Below, piece by piece: positions 16,287 to 24,905 of a DNA stretch of 64,000 nt. Made by a program: the position numbers and the translations under genes. How positions within the stretch are numbered: position 1 is the stretch's first letter; the number at the start of each line of letters is the position of its first letter. The DNA is taken from assembly GCF_007827795.1 (NCBI RefSeq), contig NZ_VITI01000002.1:496001-560000 (forward strand), written 5' to 3'. The notes beneath the pieces are model-generated. The model saw nothing but the letters and a program-made list of their open reading frames with translations. It did not search any database and was not told the DNA's origin. The DNA is from Azospirillum brasilense (lineage in GTDB: Bacteria > Pseudomonadota > Alphaproteobacteria > Azospirillales > Azospirillaceae).

Positions 16287-17300
16287 TTACTTGCGGACCT
16301 TGTTGATCTCGCCCTGCAGTTCGTTCAGCAGGTCGGCGCCGCCTTCCGCGGCGAACTTGTCCATGGCCGGCTTGACCATCTCACGCATGCGGCCCAGCTC
16401 GGCGTCGCTCAGCTCGTTGATCTGCATGCCCTTGTCCTTCAGATAGGCGATGCTCTGCTTCGACGCCTCACGGCTGTCCTTGCGCTCGAAGTCGCGCGAG
16501 GCGGCGGCGGCCTCGGCGATGATCTTGCGCTCGTCGGCGGACAGGCCGTCGTACCAGCGCTTGGAGGCCAGAACGATCCACGGGCTGTAGACGTGCTTGG
16601 AAATGGTCAGGTACTTCTGGACCTCGTAGAACTTCGAGGACTGGATGGTGGTGACCGGGTTCTCCTGGCCGTCCACGGTGCCCGTCTCCATGGCGGTGAA
16701 CAGCTCGGAGAAGGACAGCGGCACGGCGTTGGCGCCGAAGCCGTTGAACATGTCGATGTAGACCGGGTTCTGCATGACGCGCAGCTTGATGCCCTTCAGG
16801 TCCTCGACCTTCTCGACCGGGCGCTTGCTGTTGGTCAGATTGCGGAAGCCGTTCTCCCAATAGACGAGGCCGACGAGGCCCTTCTCGTTCAGCTTGGCCG
16901 CCAGCTTCTGGCCGAACGGGCCGTCGAACACGGCGTCGGCCTCCTGCTCGTTGTTGAACAGGAAGGGCAGGTCGAAGACGGCGAAGTCCTTGACGATGCC
17001 GACCAGCGTGGCGGTCGAGCCGACCATCATCTCCTGCGCGCCGCCGATCAGGGCGTTCTGCATCTGGATGTCGCTGCCCAGGCTGGCGTCGGCGAAACCC
17101 TTCACCTTCAGCTTGCCACCGGAGCGCTTGGACATCTCCTCGACGAAGAACTTCACGGCGCGGCCCTGGTTGCTGCTCTCCGACAGGCCATAGCCGAAGC
17201 GGATCAGCCGCGGCTTGATGTCCTGGGCGGAGGCGGCGACGGGGGCGAGGATGGCGGCGGCGAGGCCGGTCGCCAGAAGAACGGAACGGAGCAGCTTCAT
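16287..17300 (-). CDS. dctP: TRAP transporter substrate-binding protein, DctP family
   Basis: This 337-residue periplasmic solute receptor has a signal peptide (KLLRSVLLATGLAAAIL, cut near SAQ). Family marks are HxxSE-like YGLSESSNQGRAVKFF, the ligand-binding Arg strand GIKLRVMQNPVYIDMF, and GTVDGQENPVTTI. DctP proteins bind organic acids, with a conserved arginine contacting the carboxylate; the ligand cannot be fixed here. It is the last gene of the dctQ-dctM-dctP operon, 30 bp after dctM. The nearby FAH-family enzyme hints at a sugar-acid or keto-acid substrate, which is inference only. Confidence 0.95.
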   Translation of the reverse strand: MKLLRSVLLATGLAAAILAPVAASAQDIKPRLIRFGYGLSESSNQGRAVKFFVEEMSKRSGGKLKVKGFADASLGSDIQMQNALIGGAQEMMVGSTATLVGIVKDFAVFDLPFLFNNEQEADAVFDGPFGQKLAAKLNEKGLVGLVYWENGFRNLTNSKRPVEKVEDLKGIKLRVMQNPVYIDMFNGFGANAVPLSFSELFTAMETGTVDGQENPVTTIQSSKFYEVQKYLTISKHVYSPWIVLASKRWYDGLSADERKIIAEAAAASRDFERKDSREASKQSIAYLKDKGMQINELSDAELGRMREMVKPAMDKFAAEGGADLLNELQGEINKVRK

Positions 17301-17330
17301 GGGTCGGTTCTTCCCTGTAGCGTGTTGTGA

Positions 17331-18611
17331 TTAATGGCGGAACAGAGTCAGCGGGGCCGTGACGATCTCCGGGACGGCGATCAGCAGGCTCAGCAGAATC
17401 AGGTAGGTCAGCAGGAACGGCCAGATGCCGCGCGTGGCGCTTTCCAGCGAGATGCGGGCGACGCCGCACACCACGTTCAGCACCGTGCAGACCGGCGGAT
17501 GGATCAGGCCCAGCGTGCCGGTCAGGACGAACATCACGCCGAAATAGGTCGGGTCGATGCCCGCCGCCGCCGCCAGCGGGGTCAGCACGGGGCCGAGCAC
17601 CAGGATCGTCGGCGTCAGGTCCATCACCGTGCCGACGGCCAGCAGCAGCAGCGTGATGGCGACCATCAGCAGCTTCGGATGCTCCAGCAGCGGCGACAGC
17701 ATCTCGTTCATCTGCTGCGGCAGGTCGGCCAGCGTCACCATGTAGGACGACACCAGCGCCGCCGCGCACAGGAACATCACTGTGCTGGTGGTGCGCGCGG
17801 CCTGGACCAGCAGCGGCACCAGATCCTTCAGCGTCACCTGCCGGTAGACGAACAGCGCCACGACCAGCGAGTAGACGGCGGCGACCACCGCGGCCTCGGT
17901 CGGGGTGAAGATGCCGCCACGCAGGCCGCCGATGATGATGACCGGCAGGGCCAGCGCCCAGACGCCCTCGACCAGGGCGGTGCGGCGCTCGCCCCAGCTC
18001 GCCTTGGGCTGCAGCTTCACGGTCATGCCGCGCACCACGAACATCCAGGTGATGACCAGACCGGCGCCCATCAGCAGGCCGGGCACGATGCCGGCCATGA
18101 ACAGCCCGCTGATCGAGGTGTTGGTGGTCACGCCGAAGATGATGAAGGGCATGCTGGGCGGAATGATCGGGGCGATGATGCCGCCCGACGCGATCAGGCC
18201 GGCGGAGCGCGGCACCGGATAACCGTTGTCGCGCATCATCGGGATCAGCAGCGTGGCGAGCGCCGCCGTGTCGGCGATGGCCGAACCGGACAGGCTGGCC
18301 AGCATCACCGACGCGCCGATGGTCACGTAGCCCAAGCCGCCGCGGATGTGCCCGACGAGGCTGACCGCGAGGTTGATGATCCGCTGCGAGATGCCGCCGG
18401 CGTTCATAAGCTCGCCGGCCAGGATGAAGAAGGGCACCGCCATCAGCGGGTAGTTGTCGGCGCCGCTCAGCATGTTCTGGGCGACGAGCTGGGCGTCGAA
18501 GAAGTCGAGATGCACCATCAGCGCCACGCCCGTCAGCATCAGGGCGAAGGCGATGGGCATGCCGAGCAGCATCAGGCCGAACAGCGAGGAGAGGAAGACC
18601 GCAAGGGCCAT
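17331..18611 (-). CDS. dctM: TRAP transporter large permease, DctM family
   Basis: This 426-residue inner-membrane protein has about a dozen hydrophobic segments. It shows the DctM signatures: PLMAVPFFILAGELMNAGGI, ASLSGSAIADTAAL, GIIAPIIPPSMPFIIFG and GIFTPTEAAVVAAVYSL. It forms the sodium-coupled channel half of a TRAP transporter with the small DctQ subunit encoded 34 bp upstream. Length is standard for an unfused DctM. Confidence 0.96.
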   Translation of the reverse strand: MALAVFLSSLFGLMLLGMPIAFALMLTGVALMVHLDFFDAQLVAQNMLSGADNYPLMAVPFFILAGELMNAGGISQRIINLAVSLVGHIRGGLGYVTIGASVMLASLSGSAIADTAALATLLIPMMRDNGYPVPRSAGLIASGGIIAPIIPPSMPFIIFGVTTNTSISGLFMAGIVPGLLMGAGLVITWMFVVRGMTVKLQPKASWGERRTALVEGVWALALPVIIIGGLRGGIFTPTEAAVVAAVYSLVVALFVYRQVTLKDLVPLLVQAARTTSTVMFLCAAALVSSYMVTLADLPQQMNEMLSPLLEHPKLLMVAITLLLLAVGTVMDLTPTILVLGPVLTPLAAAAGIDPTYFGVMFVLTGTLGLIHPPVCTVLNVVCGVARISLESATRGIWPFLLTYLILLSLLIAVPEIVTAPLTLFRH

Positions 18612-18645
18612 GGAACGGGCTCCGCTTTCAGAAGGCCGGACGGAA

Positions 18646-19185
18646 TCAATGCTCGGCGATGGCGCCGCCCTGCGGGGCGGTGACGCCGTGGGGATCGCCG
18701 TTGCCGGGGATGTGCGCCGCCGCGTCGCCCGACAGGATTCTCCAGAGGTTGGCGAGGATCGTCAGCGCCATGGCGATCGCCGGGAAGAAGCCCGCGGCGG
18801 CGTAGAAGGCCATGGGGAAGCTGAGCACGGTGGAGCGCGTCTCCATCCCGATCAGAAGCTGGAACCAGCTCCCCTCGATGAACAGCCACAGCGCGTAGAT
18901 CATCAGCAGATGGCTGATCACGGCGCAGGCCCGGCGGACGCGGACCGGCAGGCGCGACTGGAGGATGTCCAGCCCGAGATGCTGGTTGCGGCGCAGCGCC
19001 AGCGTGGCGCCCAGGAAGACCAGCCAGACGAACATCAGGCGGGCCAGTTCCTCGGCGGCGACGATGCCGCTGTTGAAACCGTACCGCAGGACCACGTTGC
19101 CGAAGACCAGCGCCACCATCACGGCGAGCATCAGCGCCATGATCCATTCGGTGACCATCTCCAGCGCTTCCACCATGCGCTTCAT
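18646..19185 (-). CDS. dctQ: TRAP transporter small permease, DctQ family
   Basis: This 179-residue protein has four transmembrane helices and the usual DctQ features (ELARLMFVWLVFLGATLALRRNQHLGLDIL). The ATG at 19185 is chosen because GAGGAG lies six bases upstream; a longer frame exists but has no such support. It is the first gene of the TRAP operon, facing the RpiR-type regulator. Confidence 0.92.
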   Translation of the reverse strand: MKRMVEALEMVTEWIMALMLAVMVALVFGNVVLRYGFNSGIVAAEELARLMFVWLVFLGATLALRRNQHLGLDILQSRLPVRVRRACAVISHLLMIYALWLFIEGSWFQLLIGMETRSTVLSFPMAFYAAAGFFPAIAMALTILANLWRILSGDAAAHIPGNGDPHGVTAPQGGAIAEH

Positions 19186-19630
19186 GCACACTCCTCGGCC
19201 CGCCTCGCGGCGGGGCTCACCCATGCGGAAAGAGCGGCGGCAGGGGACGGCGCGGGAGGGCACGGGCGGCGCGACGCGCCGGCAGCGGGGCCGGGCGGCG
19301 GGTCGGGGCTCCTCCCTCGCGGTCTCTTACCGGGACCTTGAATTTTCTGTGTCGGAAAATAGAGGAGTCCGACAACCGAGTGAAGAAGATTTTCTTCATA
19401 ACGGCTCTAAAATCGTCAACCAATGGGCATAGCGACGAAAATTATCTTCACAAGCCGCCCTGCCCCGCATAGCTTGTGGGCCAAGGGCGGTGGCGCGACG
19501 ACCCGCGCCGACAGTTCCTGGCGCGCTATGCCGTTCGCGCCGGCGGTGGTACGGTCCGCCGCCCAAAGACGACCCGGGACCAAGAATGTCGGGGACCAAA
19601 AACGCTTTTAGGGATGGACGGTCCGTTTCG
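19186..19630. promoter_or_regulatory. divergent promoter region of TRAP operon and RpiR-type gene
   Basis: The 445-bp gap holds an AT-rich centre (about 19330-19450) with two short inverted repeats: ATTTTC-N7-GAAAAT at 19342-19360 and GAAGAA-GATT-TTCTTC at 19382-19397. Such GAAA/TTTC-type dyads are plausible sites for an RpiR-family regulator. No convincing gene lies here. Confidence 0.5.
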
Positions 19631-20515
19631 ATGCTCCAGCCGGTGAACATCCTCGATCACATCCGCGGTCGCCTGCCGGAGCTGAAGCGTTCCGAGGCCC
19701 AGGTCGCCGAGATCGTGCTGGCCGAGCCGCAGAAGGTCCTAGGGCAGAGCATCACCATGCTGGCCCAGGCCGCCGGGGTCAGCGAGGCAACCGTCGTCCG
19801 CTTTTGCCGCAGCATCGGCTGCGCCGGCTTCCCGGATTTCAAATTGCGGCTGGCCGAGGGGCAGGCCCGCGGCACCCCCTTCGTCAGCCAGGACGTGGCG
19901 CCGGACGACGAGACTCCGACCGTCGCGCGAAAAATCTTTTCATCCGCCGCCGCCGCCCTGAACGACGCGGCGGGCGCGCTGGACATGGCGGCCGTCTCCC
20001 GCGCCGTGGAGCTGCTGGCCGACGCCTCCAGCATCCTGTGCATCGGCACCGGCGCCTCGGCGGTGGTGGCGGAGGACGCGGCGCACAAGTTCATGCGCTT
20101 CGGCATGGCGGCGCAAGCCAGCGCCGACCCGATGATGGTCCGCATGCTGGCGGTCAATCTGGGGGCGCGCGGGGTGCTGCTGGCGATCTCCAACACCGGG
20201 CGCACCGTGATGGTGACGGAGCTGGCGCAGATGGCCCGCGACCTGGGCATCCCGGTCATCGCGATCACCGCGCCGGACTCGCCGCTGGCCGCGGTGTCGT
20301 CGGTCGCCATCGGCCACACCCCGGTCGAGGACGCGGAGATCTACACGCCGATGGCCTCGCGCCTCGTCCATCTGGCGATCATCGACGTGCTGTCCACCGG
20401 CGTGGCTCTGAAGCTCGGCGCCGAGGCGCGGCACCATCTGGCCAAGGTGAAGGCCGTGCTGTCCGGCACCCGCTCCTCCCACGGCAAGCCCGCCAGGACC
20501 CGCCATCGGGCATGA
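19631..20515 (+). CDS. MurR/RpiR family transcription regulator (HTH-SIS)
   Basis: This 294-residue regulator has an N-terminal RpiR helix-turn-helix (LKRSEAQVAEIVL; ITMLAQAAGVSEATVVRFCR; GFPDFKLRL) and a C-terminal SIS domain (about 125-270; ILCIGTGASAVVAEDAAHKF, LLAISNTGRTVMVTELAQMA, VIAITAPDSPLAAVS). SIS domains bind phosphosugars or related sugar acids, so the divergent TRAP operon may import a sugar-derived acid. An in-frame ATG at 19586 is an alternative start; the shorter one fits the usual family N terminus. Confidence 0.92.
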   Translation: MLQPVNILDHIRGRLPELKRSEAQVAEIVLAEPQKVLGQSITMLAQAAGVSEATVVRFCRSIGCAGFPDFKLRLAEGQARGTPFVSQDVAPDDETPTVARKIFSSAAAALNDAAGALDMAAVSRAVELLADASSILCIGTGASAVVAEDAAHKFMRFGMAAQASADPMMVRMLAVNLGARGVLLAISNTGRTVMVTELAQMARDLGIPVIAITAPDSPLAAVSSVAIGHTPVEDAEIYTPMASRLVHLAIIDVLSTGVALKLGAEARHHLAKVKAVLSGTRSSHGKPARTRHRA

Positions 20516-20524
20516 TCGTCGGGC

Positions 20525-20555
20525 CGGGCGGCCTGGACCTTCGACAGGCCGCCCG
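20525..20555. terminator. hairpin between convergent rpiR-type gene and aztD-like gene
   Basis: An 11-bp perfect stem (CGGGCGGCCTG / CAGGCCGCCCG) with a 9-nt loop lies between two converging stops. It is a probable bidirectional hairpin terminator without a T tract. Confidence 0.6.
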
Positions 20556-20566
20556 CCGGACCGCCG

Positions 20567-21793
20567 TCAGTGCCGCACCCCCGACCCGCCGACGGCAACG
20601 ATGCTGTAGGGCGTGCCGGCCACCACGATCGTGCGCTCCTCCCGCAACGTCTCGGTGGAAACCACGCGCAACAGCCCCTTGAGCGGATCGGTCACCACCA
20701 CATGGTCGCCGGCCACCGCCAGCCGCGGCCGCGGGTTGCGCCAGTGGCCGTCCATCGAATAGGGGGCGGTCAACTGGACGCTCGCCTCGATCGCGCCGGA
20801 AACGACGTTGAGCCGATGCAGCCGGCCGTCCTCGGTCAGAATGTAGGCCTGGTTGGCCTTGGCGTCGTCCAGCGCGAAGTCCACGCGGCGCGTCGGCAGG
20901 TCGATCTTGCGAACGCCCGGTTCGTCGCCCGGCTCGATGATGACGACGGCGCGCGGCCCGTAATTGCCGAGGAAGAACTGCATCGCCGTTCCGCCCTTGA
21001 GCGTCGAGACGTTGCCGTCACCAAGCGCGGCGGTGGACACATGGCGCAGCGTCGGCGGCTTCGAGCCGCCGGCCGGGTGAGCGAAGACGAGTCCGTCCTT
21101 GCAGCCGAAGGCGAACACGCCCACCGACTGGGCCTGCCCGTGAACCGCCGGGCAATGCACCACCCCACCAACCGGCTTGCCCTCCGCGTCGATGATCTTG
21201 AGGCCGACGCGCGGCTTTTCGGGATCGTCGTGCGGGACCGAAACGACCAGGAACTCGCCCATCGGAGCGGCGAGGCCATGATGAGCGGCGCCCGGCTTCA
21301 GGTTGCGGGCCTTGACCGTCCCTTCCAACAGGTCGCTTTCCCGGTACAGAGCGACATCGCCCGTGCCATCGTCGAACAGCGCAATGGTGCCGGAGCCGTC
21401 CACGACGTGGGCCGGCTTGGTCCCCGTGATCGCGGTGGGCAGGAGTTTGGCGTCTTCGATCGCGATGTCCGCGTGGTCCCCATGGTCCTCGAACGAAAGT
21501 CCGGTGCCGATGACCGCGACCTTTCCGGCATCGCCTTGAACGGCGAAGACGGTGCGGCCGCTGGTGCTGCGTGCGAGGGCCGGCGACTGGTCGAGCCTGA
21601 AGACTCCCGCGCTCGCTCCGTCCTCAAGATCGACGGCATGGACGACCCCGTCGGCGTGATCGCCGATGAACAGGCGGTGGTGCGTCGCGCTCGCGGCGTG
21701 CTTGTGATCGTCGGCCAGCGCCGCACCGGCGGCGAGCCCCCCGGCCGTGGCACCGATCCACAGCAGCGTCGAGAGAATGGGCAGGCGGTTCAT
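20567..21793 (-). CDS. aztD: AztD-like periplasmic zinc metallochaperone
   Basis: This 408-residue exported protein has a signal peptide (RLPILSTLLWIGATAGG, cut after ALA near residue 27). A His-rich mature N terminus follows (DDHKHAASATHH, then GDHADG and EDHGDHAD), and the rest reads as repeated beta strands consistent with a seven-bladed propeller. This matches AztD, which hands zinc to the AztC binding protein of an ABC importer in Paracoccus. No aztA, aztB or aztC is in the window, so this copy stands apart from its transporter. The ATG at 21793 has GAGG eight bases upstream; an in-frame TTG two codons earlier is less likely. A Zur-like palindrome lies 100 bp upstream. Confidence 0.8.
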   Translation of the reverse strand: MNRLPILSTLLWIGATAGGLAAGAALADDHKHAASATHHRLFIGDHADGVVHAVDLEDGASAGVFRLDQSPALARSTSGRTVFAVQGDAGKVAVIGTGLSFEDHGDHADIAIEDAKLLPTAITGTKPAHVVDGSGTIALFDDGTGDVALYRESDLLEGTVKARNLKPGAAHHGLAAPMGEFLVVSVPHDDPEKPRVGLKIIDAEGKPVGGVVHCPAVHGQAQSVGVFAFGCKDGLVFAHPAGGSKPPTLRHVSTAALGDGNVSTLKGGTAMQFFLGNYGPRAVVIIEPGDEPGVRKIDLPTRRVDFALDDAKANQAYILTEDGRLHRLNVVSGAIEASVQLTAPYSMDGHWRNPRPRLAVAGDHVVVTDPLKGLLRVVSTETLREERTIVVAGTPYSIVAVGGSGVRH

Positions 21794-21892
21794 ATGCAAC
21801 CTCGTTGTCAGACCTTGCGATGCGGCTTAGGGGACGCGGCTCACCCGCCCGCCGCGCCGGGAACGTGGCGGTTGACTCCCTCAAAAGCGCAC

Positions 21893-21910
21893 GTAACGTT
21901 ATAACGTTAC
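21893..21910. promoter_or_regulatory. Zur-like operator palindrome
   Basis: GTAACGTTATAACGTTAC is a perfect 18-bp palindrome, 100 bp upstream of the aztD-like start and 113 bp upstream of dusA. Its form matches the GTTATAAC-centred sites of the zinc regulator Zur in alphaproteobacteria. The link to a zinc chaperone gene makes zinc-dependent repression likely. Confidence 0.75.
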
Positions 21911-22022
21911 ATTTCGACAGCGCAACCACCCTTGCGTCATGACGCGGGTCTGCCCTTGCCATTCCCGCCGGCTTCGTCCAATTGATGCGCCGCCGTTCCC
22001 GATTCACAGACAGTTCTCGCCC

Positions 22023-23009
22023 ATGCCAGCCATAGCCCTCAGCGTCGCACCGATGATGGACTGGACGGACCGCCATTGCCGGTCCTTCCATCGCCTGCTG
22101 TCGAAGAACACGCTGCTCTACACCGAGATGGTCACCACCGGCGCCATTCTGCATGGCGACCGCGAGCGGCTGCTCGGCTATGACGCGGCGGAGCATCCAG
22201 TGGCGCTCCAGCTCGGCGGCTCGGACCCGGTGGATCTGGCCGCCTGCGCCCGCATCGCCGAGGAGTGGGGCTATGACGAGGTCAACCTGAACGTCGGCTG
22301 CCCGAGCGACCGCGTGCAGTCGGGCCGCTTCGGCGCCTGCCTGATGGCCGAGCCCGATCTGGTCGCCCGGCTGGTCGGCGCCATGCGCGAGGCGGTGTCG
22401 ATTCCCGTCACCGTGAAGTCGCGGATCGCCATCGACGAGATGGAGGAATGGCCGACGCTGGACCATTTCGTGCGCACGGTGTCCGCCGCCGGCTGCACCC
22501 ACTTCATCGTGCACGCCCGCAAGGCATGGCTGAAGGGGTTGAGCCCCAAGGAGAACCGGGACATCCCGCCGCTGCGCTACGACCTCGTGCACCGGCTGAA
22601 GCAGGAGAACCCGCAGCTCACCATCGCCATCAACGGCGGCATCCGGACTCTGGACGAGGCGGAGGAGCATCTCGCCACGCTGGACAGCGTGATGATCGGG
22701 CGCGCCGCCTACGAGACGCCCTTCATCCTGGCCGACGCCGACCGCCGCCTGTTCGGCGGGGAACCCGGCCCCGACCGCTATGCGGTGGTCGAGTCCATGG
22801 CGGCCTACGCCGAGGAGCGGATGCGCCAGGGGGCGCCGCTGTCGGCGATCACCCGGCACATGCTGGGGCTGTTCCAGGGCCTGCCGGGAGCCCGCGCGTG
22901 GCGCCGCCACATCAGCGAGAACGCCCATCTCCCCGGCGCCGGGCCGGAGGTGCTGCTGAGGGCCGCCGCGCTGGTCCCCCACCGGGTCATGGCGTCCACC
23001 GCGGAGTAA
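22023..23009 (+). CDS. dusA: tRNA-dihydrouridine(20/20a) synthase DusA
   Basis: DusA reduces uridines 20 and 20a of tRNA with FMN and NADPH. The 328-residue protein shows the DusA-type start (LSVAPMMDWTDRHCRSFHRLL), the catalytic-cysteine loop (NLNVGCPSDRVQSGRFGACLM), SRIAIDEMEEW, FIVHARKAWLKGLSPKENR and NGGIRTLDEAEEHL. These are diagnostic of DusA rather than DusB or DusC. I chose the ATG at 22023; a longer frame to 21939 adds 28 unconserved residues. It is divergent from the aztD-like gene, so the Zur-like site could also affect it. Confidence 0.95.
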   Translation: MPAIALSVAPMMDWTDRHCRSFHRLLSKNTLLYTEMVTTGAILHGDRERLLGYDAAEHPVALQLGGSDPVDLAACARIAEEWGYDEVNLNVGCPSDRVQSGRFGACLMAEPDLVARLVGAMREAVSIPVTVKSRIAIDEMEEWPTLDHFVRTVSAAGCTHFIVHARKAWLKGLSPKENRDIPPLRYDLVHRLKQENPQLTIAINGGIRTLDEAEEHLATLDSVMIGRAAYETPFILADADRRLFGGEPGPDRYAVVESMAAYAEERMRQGAPLSAITRHMLGLFQGLPGARAWRRHISENAHLPGAGPEVLLRAAALVPHRVMASTAE

Positions 23010-23154
23010 ACTCCAGCTTCTGACCCCCAGCTTCCGGCCACCAAAGCCGGGCGCACCGCTGCATGGGTGCCATCGCAAGGTTGCCGTGCGGCTGGCGGGC
23101 CGACCTGCCTTACGTTGGCGTTCCTACGATCCAGCCGGAACGCCCCGCCCTCCC

Positions 23155-24306
23155 ATGCGCCTTCTCATCCTGATGCTCGGTCTCGCCGGATTCGCGAGCG
23201 CCTTTTCGCTGCGGACGACCGACCCGATGCTGACCGTCATCGCGTCGGACCTGGGCATCGGCGTGGCCGAGGCGGCCCTGCTCTCCTCCGCCTACACGCT
23301 GCCCTACGCGGCGATGCAGTTGATCCTGGGGCCGGTCGGCGACGCCATCGGCAAGACGCGGCTGATCCGGCTGTCGCTGGTCGTCCTGACCATCGGCGTG
23401 GCGCTGTCGGCGGTGGCGCCCGACTACTACGCCGTGCTGGCCTCCCGGATGCTGGCCGGCGCTTTCGCCGGGGGGATCATCCCGGCCTCTATGGCACTGA
23501 TCGGCGACCGGGTGGTCTACACGGAGCGGCAGTTCGCCATCAGCCGCTTCCTGCTGGCGGTCATCCTGGGCCAGATGTCCGGTTCCGCCGTGGCCGGCGC
23601 CCTGTCGGAGGTGGCGGGCTGGCGCACCGTCTTCGCCCTGGCGGCGCTGGTGACCGGCCTGATCGCGCTCACCGCCGCCCTGTTACTGAAGGGCGAGCGG
23701 GAGGAGCGGCTTCCCCTGTCGGTGGCCGACGCGCGGGCGCGCTACGCCTCCGTCCTGGCGAACCCGGTGTCGGTCTGGGTCTTCGCCACGGTGGCGGCGG
23801 AAGGGCTGCTGATCTTCGGCGTCTTCCCCTTCGTCGCCCCCATGCTGGCCCGCCACGGGGCGGAGGGCGCCTTCGAGGCTGGGGTGACGCTCGCCGCCTT
23901 TGCCATCGGCGGAGTCGTCTACAGTTTCGTGGTGCGGCGACTGCTCGGCACGCTCGGCCAATGGGGAATGATGGGCGCCGGCGGTCTGGTGGCCGGAGGG
24001 TCCTATCTGGCGATGCTGGCCCCGGTGCCCTGGCCGGTGGTGTCGCTGCTGTTCCTGGTCGCCGGCTTCGGCTTCTACATGCTGCACAACACCATGCAGA
24101 CCCAGGCGACGGAGCTGTCGGCGACGGCGCGCGGGTCGGCGCTCGCCCTTTTCGCCTCCTCCTTCTTCCTGGGACAGGGGATCGGGCCGGTGGTCTATGG
24201 GGCGGTCGCCGATCGGGTCGGCCTGCCCGCCCTGTTCCTGTTCGGCGGTGTGCTGACCATGCTGCTGGGCGTCGGGGCCGCGCGGCTGATCCGCCGCCCA
24301 ACGTGA
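23155..24306 (+). CDS. MFS transporter
   Basis: This 383-residue protein has twelve transmembrane segments and the MFS marks of the drug/proton-antiporter group: the loop-2/3 region GPVGDAIGKTRLIRLSLV, the motif-C-like Gly/Ala-rich helix around GAFAGGIIPASMALIGDR, and a large central loop near residues 180-205. It is shorter than typical 12-helix pumps but complete. The substrate is unknown. It follows dusA by 145 bp and may be transcribed alone. Confidence 0.85.
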   Translation: MRLLILMLGLAGFASAFSLRTTDPMLTVIASDLGIGVAEAALLSSAYTLPYAAMQLILGPVGDAIGKTRLIRLSLVVLTIGVALSAVAPDYYAVLASRMLAGAFAGGIIPASMALIGDRVVYTERQFAISRFLLAVILGQMSGSAVAGALSEVAGWRTVFALAALVTGLIALTAALLLKGEREERLPLSVADARARYASVLANPVSVWVFATVAAEGLLIFGVFPFVAPMLARHGAEGAFEAGVTLAAFAIGGVVYSFVVRRLLGTLGQWGMMGAGGLVAGGSYLAMLAPVPWPVVSLLFLVAGFGFYMLHNTMQTQATELSATARGSALALFASSFFLGQGIGPVVYGAVADRVGLPALFLFGGVLTMLLGVGAARLIRRPT

Positions 24307-24668
24307 GGGATGGGCCTGACGGATCGGCGTGAGCGATGTTTCAATATTTCGGATATCCCCAGATTCTGTGGATAACTCTGTTGGCGAATCGAGGGGTAAC
24401 CGAAGGGACAGGCGGCCCCTCAAGGGGTCCGATGAAAATGCCTCGTTTTTAGGCACATTAGAAAACGGCTCCAATCAAGGGTTTTTCCCGCGCCCCTCAC
24501 CAATCCAGCTCCGACCCGGTGGCTGCCCCGCCCCGCAACGGGAGTCAAGCGAAGGATATCGCCGCCTGTGAACAACTTTGCTTGACAGGGCCTGTGGGCC
24601 ACGGCAAAGGGCTGCTCCCGGCGCCGAGACGACTTGCGCGCCACCGGTCCGCGGGGCACTCTGGCGCC
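24307..24668. other. intergenic region
   Basis: This 362-bp stretch lies between the MFS gene and a short ORF. It is less GC-rich than the genes and has one 9-mer matching a DnaA box (TGTGGATAA at 24367-24375). I see no gene or RNA here. Confidence 0.4.
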
Positions 24669-24902
24669 ATGTTCACCGTCAGCGAAAGCGAAGCCGAAAC
24701 GATCCGACGGGCCTTCCACGAACGTGGGGAATGGTCCGCCGTGGTGGAGCTGCGTCGGCTGTTCCCGGTCTTCGCCAACAACCCGGAGGCGCTGCGTTGC
24801 GTGCGCGCCATCGCCGGTTGGCAGCCCCTGCCCGACCCCGCAGCGGCTCCACCCAAGGTAACCCCGCTGCGGCGCCGCAAGCCGGCGGAGCCGCAGCCCT
24901 GA
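24669..24902 (+). CDS. small hypothetical protein
   Basis: This 77-residue soluble protein is helical in its first half (SESEAETIRRAFHERGEWSAVVELRRLFP) with a proline-rich basic end. The start ATG at 24669 is preceded only weakly by purines. Codon use is G/C-ending like that of its neighbours, which supports a real gene. The stop falls 3 bp before the end of the convergent channel gene. The family is unknown to me. Confidence 0.6.
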   Translation: MFTVSESEAETIRRAFHERGEWSAVVELRRLFPVFANNPEALRCVRAIAGWQPLPDPAAAPPKVTPLRRRKPAEPQP

Positions 24903-24905
24903 GAC

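Noticed and set aside
24367..24375. A 9-mer matching a DnaA box in an intergenic region.
   Set aside because: It is single, with no cluster of boxes, no AT-rich unwinding region and no replication genes nearby, so an origin is not supported.
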